From Caryophanales bacterium (GTDB lineage Bacteria > Bacillota_I > Bacilli_A > RFN20 > CAG-826), in assembly GCA_022781015.1 (NCBI GenBank), contig JALEUF010000021.1, forward strand, positions 1-12,439: a stretch of 12,439 nt of DNA. The letters are read 5' to 3'. The notes under the pieces were generated by a model. The model was given only the letters and a program-made list of their open reading frames with translations. It did no database searches and had not been told where the DNA came from. The position numbers and the translations under genes are program-made. Below, piece after piece: positions 6,236 to 12,415 of this stretch; the stretch's first letter is position 1; each line of letters starts with the position of its first letter.

Positions 6236-6946
6236 TTATTTGCTTTCTTCAGTTGGCTTTGTGCCGTTTTGTTTTTGGAGTTCACCAAGGATAGAAGTAA
6301 GAAGTTCCTCAGTTGTTGGTTTTTTAGGGGCCGGTGCTGGTGGAACAGGTCTTTCTTCTGGATGACGTTGATAATATTCTTCTTGAATCTTGGCTTTGTA
6401 TTCGTCCCTTTTCTTAGTGATGTATTTAGAGACTTTGACGATGACAAATAAGGTCAAGGCGATGATTAAGAAGGAAATTATAGCATTGATGAATGTTCCC
6501 CAATCGATAAAGGCGGATTGGTTATAAACGTATGTAGTTCCATGTAATTGATATAAACCAAGCAAGGAATTCTTCCATTGGACAAATGAATCAGATTCAA
6601 CAGTAATGGTAGCTCCGGATTCATGAGCATATTTGATTACCATTTCATTTAAAGCGCTAGCATCAAATTTTTGCCCGATATTTGCTACACCAGCCTGGGC
6701 GGGATTAGATGCAGGAAGTACGGTAATTAAGCCTTTGATACCACCAGGGACTCCCCAAGTGCAAACGCTCATCAAGATATTAACAAGTGCAGTTACAATA
6801 GCGTTGAAGGCGCCACCGATAATAACACCAACCGCCATATCAAGGATATTGCCTCTAGTAATGAATGCCTTGAATTCAGCCCAAAGACCTTGAGTTTTCT
6901 TTACTAATTCTTTTTCCTTTTTCTTTTCTTTTTTGCTTTTACTCAT
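6236..6946 (-). CDS. mscL: Large-conductance mechanosensitive channel with extended external loop
   Basis: 236 residues, against about 130-150 for typical MscL. A lysine-rich cytoplasmic N-terminus leads into the conserved amphipathic helix and first membrane segment (FKAFITRGNILDMAVGVIIGGAFNAIVTALV split over 25-55, with the GxxxG-type pore lining). The external loop spans about 61-148, roughly 50-60 residues longer than in E. coli. The second membrane segment is 149-173. A charged linker, a proline-rich stretch (200-210) and the conserved C-terminal bundle helix (TTEELLTSILGELQKQ, 211-226) follow. The channel opens under membrane tension and releases solutes in osmotic downshock. AGAGG (6954-6958) lies seven bases before the ATG, and a strong promoter lies just upstream. 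It is divergent from the cvpA-like gene and ends in a strong terminator. A shorter ORF on the same strand at 6190-6447 is a shadow. Confidence 0.93.
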   Translation of the reverse strand: MSKSKKEKKKEKELVKKTQGLWAEFKAFITRGNILDMAVGVIIGGAFNAIVTALVNILMSVCTWGVPGGIKGLITVLPASNPAQAGVANIGQKFDASALNEMVIKYAHESGATITVESDSFVQWKNSLLGLYQLHGTTYVYNQSAFIDWGTFINAIISFLIIALTLFVIVKVSKYITKKRDEYKAKIQEEYYQRHPEERPVPPAPAPKKPTTEELLTSILGELQKQNGTKPTEESK

Positions 6947-6973
6947 TTTTTTACCTCTTTTTCAAGCGTCCTT

Positions 6974-7002
6974 ATAATAGGTTTATAATTTTTTAAGTGC
7001 AA
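6974..7002 (-). promoter_or_regulatory. mscL promoter
   Basis: On the minus strand TTGCAC (7002-6997), a 17-base spacer and TATTAT (6979-6974). The predicted start near 6967 leaves a leader of about 20 bases containing the Shine-Dalgarno site. Confidence 0.65.
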
Positions 7003-7096
7003 CTATTTTAATGTTTTTAGGACAAGTGGAATTTAATGAAAAAAGAAGTAAAGTCTAAAAACAAGGGACCCGTGTATTAATTAAGCAAGCATTTTG

Positions 7097-7125
7097 TTTA
7101 CAGTTTTTTAGTTTTAAAGTATTCT
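7097..7125 (+). promoter_or_regulatory. cvpA-like gene promoter (leaderless)
   Basis: TTTACA (7097-7102), a 17-base spacer and TATTCT (7120-7125) end six bases before the ATG at 7132. The start site is predicted at the A of the ATG, and there is no Shine-Dalgarno site. This is the clearest leaderless case in the window. Confidence 0.65.
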
Positions 7126-7131
7126 TAAGAT

Positions 7132-7893
7132 ATGAATTTTGATTGGTTTACTTTAGGCTTTTGCATAATCATCGCCCTATCTATGCTCATAGGCTTCTTT
7201 AAGGGCGGACTTAAGACAATTATAAAACTTGCTATTGTTGGCGTTTCTATCCTTATAGCTATATTTGTTTGTGATAAGGTAGCGCCTATGTTTAGAAACG
7301 GTGAGACAGGAAACTATTTCTATAATCTGGTTTACGAAACAATTGAAAAAAGTTCTCCTGACGCTGCCAAAAACTATTCTGCTCCGATAGTAGCAAGCGG
7401 TCTCGCCGATAAAAGTATCATCCAAGCCATGGCCGATGCCGGAATACCTGAAAGCATTCAACAAAATTTACTCCAATTAATCAAGGATACAGCAAGTCAA
7501 GTTGGAACATTAACCATTAATCCTGCTTCTGTAATCGCATCTACTGCTTCTGACTATATTTGTATCGGCTTAGGATACATTGTTTTATTCGTTGGCTCCT
7601 TAATTGTGTTGTTCTTAATTTATTTTGTTGTCTGTGCCTTATTAAAGGTTTCTGGAAAGAAGCCATCTACATTTTCAAGAATACTTGGAATTATTATCGG
7701 TCTAGCAGAAGGCATCTCGGTTTGTTGGTGCATTTGCTTAGCCACAAATTTTGCTTTAGCATCCGAAAATTCCATCTCAGAAGTAATCAAGCAAATGATT
7801 AAATTCGATGATCCAAATTACTGGTCACTAGCCAAATGGATGATCGCAACCGATTTCGGTTATAGTTCAATATTAAATTTGTTCTTAAAATAA
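7132..7893 (+). CDS. CvpA-family integral membrane protein
   Basis: 253 residues with four likely membrane segments (about 6-22, 30-50, 145-170 and 183-207). The family signature after the first segment is LIGFFKGGLKTIIKL (19-33), and the last pair includes SRILGIIIGLAEGI (182-195). Between segments 2 and 3 there is a soluble loop of about 90 residues (52-143) that is Ser/Ala-rich and longer than in E. coli CvpA. Proteins of this family are linked to colicin V production and envelope homeostasis, but their molecular role is unsettled, so only the family is claimed. The gene is divergent from mscL, both being membrane genes. It stands alone, with a leaderless promoter upstream and a long gene-free region downstream; I see no strong terminator after it. 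Confidence 0.82.
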   Translation: MNFDWFTLGFCIIIALSMLIGFFKGGLKTIIKLAIVGVSILIAIFVCDKVAPMFRNGETGNYFYNLVYETIEKSSPDAAKNYSAPIVASGLADKSIIQAMADAGIPESIQQNLLQLIKDTASQVGTLTINPASVIASTASDYICIGLGYIVLFVGSLIVLFLIYFVVCALLKVSGKKPSTFSRILGIIIGLAEGISVCWCICLATNFALASENSISEVIKQMIKFDDPNYWSLAKWMIATDFGYSSILNLFLK

Positions 7894-8164
7894 GCTCGAA
7901 TAAAAATAGTTAAGACATGTATTAAAAATTAAATTTTTTTCATATTTTCATAAGCTAAAAAAATTCGATTGTTTCTAAATAAATTTAACAAACTTATACA
8001 CTGTCACAAAAAAGAATTTTCAAAGGCTGTTTTTTGACAATAAATTCATCCTAATAAACTACTAATGTTTTCTCTATTGTTCCCATAAAATCGAAACCTT
8101 TAATGAAGTGATTATTTTTCAAGCATTAAAAATTTCCGTTTTTTACATCCGTAAGCATATCGAT
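7894..8164. other. AT-rich gene-free region upstream of nrdD
   Basis: No ORF longer than about 14 codons with a ribosome site, no tRNA or recognisable RNA gene. The first half has A/T runs only. It contains the inverted repeat at 8002-8039 and an isolated TTGACA (8034-8039) without a well-spaced -10. The region ends at the nrdD promoter. Confidence 0.6.
8002..8039. repeat. Inverted repeat TGTCA...TGACA with A/T extension
   Basis: TGTCA (8002-8006) pairs with TGACA (8035-8039), and after a one-base bulge AAAAA (8008-8012) pairs with TTTTT (8030-8034), around a 17-base loop. It could be a protein-binding site for nrdD control or a weak RNA hairpin; nothing in it decides. Confidence 0.4.
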
Positions 8165-8192
8165 TTGCATTTTAAATTTATGAATTTATTAT
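8165..8192 (+). promoter_or_regulatory. nrdD promoter
   Basis: TTGCAT (8165-8170), a 16-base spacer and TATTAT (8187-8192); ATTATA one base further gives a 17-base spacer. Start predicted near 8199-8201, giving a leader of about 110 bases, by far the longest in the window. The near-palindrome GCAtATCGATtTGC (8155-8168) overlaps the -35. Confidence 0.5.
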
Positions 8193-8200
8193 ATGCTAGC

Positions 8201-8310
8201 AAGGTCCGAAGACGAGGGCCCATAAAGCCCTCATTAAATAGGCTTGAAGCACTAAAATGGTTTTAAGAGCCTCGTCTTTCAAAGACTATTGTGTGATTGG
8301 AAGGGATATT
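8201..8310 (+). promoter_or_regulatory. Structured nrdD 5' leader with competing helices
   Basis: The leader can form two mutually exclusive folds. Hairpin A pairs GAGGGC (8214-8219) with GCCCTC (8227-8232). Long helix B pairs AAGACGAGG (8209-8217) with CCTCGTCTT (8270-8278) and uses four of the same bases. A third hairpin, GTCTT (8274-8278) with AAGAC (8282-8286), competes with B on its 3' side. This is the layout expected of an RNA switch. I cannot match it to a named riboswitch class. The helices are read from the sequence; the regulatory role is inference. Confidence 0.45.
8301..8305 (+). promoter_or_regulatory. nrdD ribosome-binding site
   Basis: AAGGG, within GGAAGGG, lies five bases before the ATG at 8311. 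It decides the start: the upstream in-frame ATG at 8257 has no ribosome site and would add 18 residues encoded inside the leader helices. Confidence 0.75.
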
Positions 8311-10695
8311 ATGTTACAAGTACAAAAAAGAAGCGGGGATTTCGTTCCATTTGACCTAAAAAAGATTGAGTCGGCCATCGGCAAGGCTTTTGCTGCTGAA
8401 CACAAGGAAGTAACTCCAGATGTTTTAGAGTTATTAGCCTTACGTGTTACCAGCAACTTCTCCAATAAGGTTAAAAACGAAACTGTAACCGTAGAAGATA
8501 TTCAAGACTCTGTCGAAGTAGTCTTGATCCAAACTGGCTTTGTAGACGTTGCAAAGTCTTATATGGACTATAGAACAAAAAGAGCTGCTATTAGACAAGT
8601 AAAGAGCACTACTCTTGATTTTAAAAACGTCGTTGATTCTTACTTAAAAGTCGCTGACTGGCGTGTTAAAGAAAACTCCACTGTTACTTATTCAGTAGGT
8701 GGCTTGATTCTTTCTAACTCTGGTGCCGTTACTGCTAATTACTGGCTTTCTGAAGTCTATGATAAAGAAATTGCAGACGCCCACAAGAACGCCGATATCC
8801 ACATCCACGATTTATCCATGCTTACTGGATATTGCGCTGGTTGGAGTTTAAAGCAATTAATCAAAGAAGGATTAGGTGGAGTCACAGGAAAGATTACTTC
8901 TGCCCCTGCACGTCACTTAATGACCTTATGCAACCAAATGGTCAACTTCCTTGGTATCATGCAAAATGAATGGGCTGGCGCTCAAGCTTTCTCTTCATTC
9001 GATACCTATCTTGCCCCATTTGTTAAAGCAGATAACTTAACCTATAAAGAAGTCAAGCAATGCATCCAATCCTTTATATTCGGTGTTAATACACCTTCTA
9101 GGTGGGGCACCCAATCTCCATTTACAAATATAACCTTAGACTGGACCGTCCCTGAAGACATGGTTAATTTACCTGCAATTGTCGGTGGAAAAGAAATGGA
9201 TTTCACCTATGGCGATTGCAAAAAGGAAATGGATATGGTCAACAAAGCCTTCATTGAAACCATGATTGAAGGCGATGCCGAAGGAAGAGGATTCCAATAC
9301 CCAATCCCAACTTATTCAATTACCAAGGATTTCGACTGGTCCGATAACGAAAATAACCGTTTGTTATTCACCATGACCGCTAAATACGGCACCCCATATT
9401 TCTCTAACTACATCAATAGTGATATGAAGCCAAGCGATGTTAGATCCATGTGCTGCCGCTTAAGACTAGATTTAAGAGAATTAAGAAAGAAGTCCGGCGG
9501 ATATTTCGGTTCTGGCGAATCTACTGGTTCAATCGGTGTTGTTACAATCAACATGCCTAGAATTGCTTACTTATCAACCGATAAGGCTGATTTCTATGCT
9601 AGATTAGATAGATTGATGGATATCTCTGCTAGATCACTTAAGGTAAAACGTGAAACAGTTACCAAGCTACTTGAAGCAGGATTATATCCATATACAAAGC
9701 ATTACCTCGGTTCATTCAAGAACCATTTCTCCACTATTGGATTAGTAGGTATGAACGAAGCTTGTTTAAATGCTAGATGGATTAAGAAAGATTTAACCAA
9801 CAAAGAAGCTCAGGAATTCACCGTTGAAGTCTTGAACCACATGAGGGAACGCCTTTCTGATTACCAAGAAGCTTATGGAGACCTCTATAACCTAGAGGCC
9901 ACACCTGCTGAATCAACTGCTTTCCGTCTTGCTAAGCACGACAAGGCTAGATACCCAGATATCATCACCGCTTCTAAAGATGGAGATACCCCGTTCTATA
10001 CCAACTCTTCTCACTTACCAGTTGGCTATACCTCCGATATCTTCCAAGCTCTTGATATTGAAGATCAATTCCAGACCCTATATACATCAGGAACTGTCTT
10101 CCATGCTTTTTTAGGACAACGTTTGCCAAACTGGGAATCTTGCATGAAGTTAGTTAGGAAAATTGCTGAAAACTACAAGCTTCCATATTACACAATGTCC
10201 CCAACTTATTCCATTTGCCCAGATCATGGTTATTTAACCGGTGAGCAATGGAAATGCCCACATTGTGGAAAGGAAACCGAAGTCTATTCTAGAATTACTG
10301 GTTACTATAGGCCTGTTAAGAACTGGAATGCCGGTAAGACACAAGAATTCAAGCAAAGAAAGACTTACGAATTGAAGAAAGGTGAAGAACCTCATCAATT
10401 TGAAGAAGTCTGCAAATGTGAAGAACATAACGAAGTCAAAACCGAGACTCCAAAAGTAAATGAATTATTGTTATTTACCTCCCCAACTTGCCCAAATTGT
10501 AAGGTAGCTAAGATGCTTCTAGATAAAGAAGGAATCAAATATCATCAAATAGATGCCTATGCCAATAAGGAAATGAGTGAAGCCTATGGAATACAAAATG
10601 CCCCAACATTACTTGTTCCAGAAGGTGATTCATTCAAGGTCTACGATAATGCCTCATTAATCAAGGGCTATATCGAAACCTCAAAGAGAAACTAA
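8311..10695 (+). CDS. nrdD: Anaerobic (class III) ribonucleoside-triphosphate reductase with C-terminal glutaredoxin-like domain
   Basis: 794 residues from the ATG with the ribosome site. An ATP-cone (about 3-92) for allosteric control is followed by the ten-stranded barrel with Cys175 (GYCAGW) and the finger loop MCCRLRLD (Cys381-Cys382). Next is a zinc-ribbon-like cluster Cys636, His639, Cys649, Cys652, and the glycyl-radical loop RITGYYRPVKNWNAGK with Gly664. These make it an oxygen-sensitive enzyme that reduces NTPs to dNTPs. After the radical domain comes an unusual CKC (701-703), then a glutaredoxin/NrdH-like domain (about 717-794) with active site CPNC (Cys727, Cys730) and the cis-proline segment NAPTLL. 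This domain probably supplies electrons instead of formate. The activase gene and a thioredoxin-reductase-like gene lie next door. The leader is structured and the gene ends in a terminator hairpin. Confidence 0.97.
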   Translation: MLQVQKRSGDFVPFDLKKIESAIGKAFAAEHKEVTPDVLELLALRVTSNFSNKVKNETVTVEDIQDSVEVVLIQTGFVDVAKSYMDYRTKRAAIRQVKSTTLDFKNVVDSYLKVADWRVKENSTVTYSVGGLILSNSGAVTANYWLSEVYDKEIADAHKNADIHIHDLSMLTGYCAGWSLKQLIKEGLGGVTGKITSAPARHLMTLCNQMVNFLGIMQNEWAGAQAFSSFDTYLAPFVKADNLTYKEVKQCIQSFIFGVNTPSRWGTQSPFTNITLDWTVPEDMVNLPAIVGGKEMDFTYGDCKKEMDMVNKAFIETMIEGDAEGRGFQYPIPTYSITKDFDWSDNENNRLLFTMTAKYGTPYFSNYINSDMKPSDVRSMCCRLRLDLRELRKKSGGYFGSGESTGSIGVVTINMPRIAYLSTDKADFYARLDRLMDISARSLKVKRETVTKLLEAGLYPYTKHYLGSFKNHFSTIGLVGMNEACLNARWIKKDLTNKEAQEFTVEVLNHMRERLSDYQEAYGDLYNLEATPAESTAFRLAKHDKARYPDIITASKDGDTPFYTNSSHLPVGYTSDIFQALDIEDQFQTLYTSGTVFHAFLGQRLPNWESCMKLVRKIAENYKLPYYTMSPTYSICPDHGYLTGEQWKCPHCGKETEVYSRITGYYRPVKNWNAGKTQEFKQRKTYELKKGEEPHQFEEVCKCEEHNEVKTETPKVNELLLFTSPTCPNCKVAKMLLDKEGIKYHQIDAYANKEMSEAYGIQNAPTLLVPEGDSFKVYDNASLIKGYIETSKRN

Positions 10696-10701
10696 AATCA
10701 T

Positions 10702-10730
10702 GGGCCCATTAACTTGGGCCCTTATTTGTT
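10702..10730 (+). terminator. Hairpin between nrdD and trxB
   Basis: GGGCCCA (10702-10708) pairs with TGGGCCC (10715-10721) around TTAACT, followed by TTATTTGTT. The stem is strong and the T-run is interrupted, so it may attenuate rather than stop. No promoter fits between it and trxB, so trxB depends on read-through. Confidence 0.7.
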
Positions 10731-10742
10731 AAAGGAATAATT

Positions 10743-11684
10743 ATGTTTGACACGATAATAATCGGCGCTGGCCCTGCAGGAATGTCGGCCGCCTTATATT
10801 TGCTTAGAGAAGGAAAGAAAGTCCTTCTAATCGAAAAAGAAACAATCGGAGGTCAGATTGCAGAATCTCCAAGACTAGAAAACTATCCTTCCATAAAATC
10901 TATCTCAGGAATGGATTTTGCTTCTAATCTTTTTGATCAAATATCTTCTTTAGGAGTCGAGTTTGACCTAGATGAAGTTATTGCAGTTAATAAATTAGAA
11001 GAAAGACATTTCAAGGTTAAGACTAATTACAATGAATATGAATCTAAATCCATCATCATTGCAACTGGTTGTAAACATAGAAAATTAGGTCTTCCTAATG
11101 AAGAAAAACTAACTGGGAAAGGCGTTAGTTATTGTGCCGTCTGCGATGGGGCTTTTTACCAAGGAAAAGATGTTTGTCTTATCGGGGATGCGAATACAGC
11201 CATCCAATACGCGATAAGCCTATCCTCCATTTGTAAGTCTGTTACAATCGTTACTTTATTTGATAAATTCTTTGCAGATGAAATCTTGATAAGCAAATTA
11301 AAAACATTGCAAAACGTAAAGATTTACCATGATTTTGCTTCTAAAGAATTAATCGGAGAACATAACCTAGAAGGCGTTAAATTTGTTAATACTAAAACCA
11401 ATCAAGAAATGGTTATTAACTGCGAAGGGTTATTCGTTGCTATAGGACAAATCCCAGATAATAATAGATTCTCTTCCTTAGTCGATCTTCAAAACGGCTT
11501 TATAGTTACTGACGAATCAAAGCAAACAAAAACCCCAGGCGTCTATGCAGTTGGCGATTGTACAGTTAAAAGGATTAGACAAGTAGTCACCGCTACTAGC
11601 GATGGAGCGCTTGCTGCTATAGCATGTGAAAAATATATCGATTCTTTAGAGAAGCCTAATTCTCCTCGTATCCCCTTAGCTTAA
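10743..11684 (+). CDS. trxB: Thioredoxin-reductase-like flavoprotein lacking the NADPH-binding residues
   Basis: 313 residues with normal TrxB layout. An FAD-binding GAGPAG (8-13) and GGQIAESPRLENYP (36-49) are followed by the redox-active CAVC (131-134) and a C-terminal FAD motif GDCTVKRIRQVVTATSDGALAA split at 271-292. In the central domain the usual GGGNTA/GGGDSA is GDANTA (148-153) and the HRRxxxR that grips the NADPH phosphate is TLFDKFF (171-177). The enzyme should reduce a dithiol partner, most likely the redoxin domain of NrdD encoded 47 bases upstream, but its electron donor may be ferredoxin, as in the ferredoxin-dependent flavin thioredoxin reductases of anaerobes, or NADH. AAAGGA lies six bases before the ATG. 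Its last 29 bases overlap nrdG on the other strand. Confidence 0.9.
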   Translation: MFDTIIIGAGPAGMSAALYLLREGKKVLLIEKETIGGQIAESPRLENYPSIKSISGMDFASNLFDQISSLGVEFDLDEVIAVNKLEERHFKVKTNYNEYESKSIIIATGCKHRKLGLPNEEKLTGKGVSYCAVCDGAFYQGKDVCLIGDANTAIQYAISLSSICKSVTIVTLFDKFFADEILISKLKTLQNVKIYHDFASKELIGEHNLEGVKFVNTKTNQEMVINCEGLFVAIGQIPDNNRFSSLVDLQNGFIVTDESKQTKTPGVYAVGDCTVKRIRQVVTATSDGALAAIACEKYIDSLEKPNSPRIPLA

Positions 11685-12357
11685 CGTTAGGGATATATTC
11701 CTTTAATATTTCTATAAATCTATTGGCCTGTTCCAATTCAACTGGATGTAGGCCTTTTTTTATGCAGTTTTCGTTATCTATATATTGTTGGAGGAAATAT
11801 CTATTAGCGCCTTTTATCCAAATTCCGATTTGTTCCATATCCTCTTCGTTATGAAATTCGCTCATTATAGTTGTCCTAAATTCATAACCAACTTTATTAG
11901 ACAAAAGAAAGGCAATCGATTCTTCGATTGGACTTAAATCAAAATCTTTAATCCCGATGGTTTCGGCATATTTAGCTTTAGAATTTTTTATATCCATAGC
12001 AACATAATCTACTAAACCCTTGCTAACTAAATCTTTTAATATAGAAGGTCTAGAACCATTGCTATCTAATTTAACTTTATAGCCTAATGACTTTATAAAG
12101 GTAAGTTTGTCTTCTAAATCATCCATCAAAGTAGGCTCTCCGCCAGATATACACACAGCATCTAAAGCCCCTACTCTTTTCTTTAGATATTCTTTTATTC
12201 CATCAAAAGGAATAGCTACACATCTAGAAGGATGCAAAACTAAATCACCATTATGGCAAAATGGGCATCTAAAATTGCAACCTGCTGTGAATAGAGTTGT
12301 TGTTAAGTTATCGTCAAAGTCTACTAGGGAAAGCTTTTCCCATCCTGAAAATTCCAT
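11656..12357 (-). CDS. nrdG: Anaerobic ribonucleotide reductase activase, radical SAM (NrdG-type)
   Basis: 233 residues. The radical-SAM cluster motif CNFRCPFC places the three iron-sulfur ligands at Cys27, Cys31 and Cys34, followed by SGGEPTL (71-77) for S-adenosylmethionine and a later DSNGSRP and VDYVAMDIKNS strand pair typical of the group. Proteins of this length (about 230) form the NrdG subfamily found in Firmicutes and archaea, longer than the 154-residue E. coli NrdG. It would cleave S-adenosylmethionine and abstract hydrogen from Gly664 of NrdD. The ATG at 12357 lies six bases after TAAAAT and has no ribosome site. It is convergent with trxB, overlapping by 29 bases, so nrdG is transcribed apart from nrdD. 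Generic pyruvate-formate-lyase activase-like function is the main alternative, made less likely by context. Confidence 0.88.
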   Translation of the reverse strand: MEFSGWEKLSLVDFDDNLTTTLFTAGCNFRCPFCHNGDLVLHPSRCVAIPFDGIKEYLKKRVGALDAVCISGGEPTLMDDLEDKLTFIKSLGYKVKLDSNGSRPSILKDLVSKGLVDYVAMDIKNSKAKYAETIGIKDFDLSPIEESIAFLLSNKVGYEFRTTIMSEFHNEEDMEQIGIWIKGANRYFLQQYIDNENCIKKGLHPVELEQANRFIEILKEYIPNVKLRGYEEN

Positions 12358-12363
12358 ATCAAA

Positions 12364-12392
12364 ATTTTAAAACTTATTAATGAAAAGGTAAA
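12364..12392 (-). promoter_or_regulatory. nrdG promoter (leaderless arrangement)
   Basis: On the minus strand TTTACC (12392-12387), a 17-base spacer and TAAAAT (12369-12364), which ends six bases before the ATG. The predicted start is the A of the ATG. Confidence 0.5.
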
Positions 12393-12415
12393 CAAAAAGG
12401 CCTCACTTAGAGGCC
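12391..12415 (-). terminator. Intrinsic terminator of a gene beyond the right edge
   Basis: On the minus strand GGCCTC (12415-12410) pairs with GAGGCC (12404-12399) around a 5-base loop, followed by TTTTTGTT (12398-12391). No gene in the window uses it, so a minus-strand gene should end just outside or at the right edge. Its T-run touches the nrdG -35. Confidence 0.75.

Noticed and set aside
6190..6447. 85-residue minus-strand ORF overlapping mscL
   Set aside because: It is an out-of-frame shadow of the mscL C-terminal coding region and runs through the mscL terminator.
7036..7080. 14-codon ORF (MKKEVKSKNKGPVY) between mscL and the cvpA-like gene
   Set aside because: Only a weak AAGTGG upstream, no clear promoter and no recognisable family; too short to support.
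8034..8060. Promoter for a small RNA starting with TTGACA at 8034
   Set aside because: The only -10-like hexamer (TAAACT, 8055-8060) has a 15-base spacer and no terminator or structured RNA follows.
8284..8299. NrdR box upstream of nrdD
   Set aside because: Only a right-hand half resembling TATTGTGT is present near 8287-8294; there is no symmetric partner or second tandem box, and it lies downstream of the promoter.
8257..8310. N-terminal 18-residue extension of NrdD from ATG 8257
   Set aside because: No ribosome site at 8257, the stretch lies inside the leader helices, and the ATG at 8311 has AAGGG at good spacing and puts the ATP-cone at the usual position.
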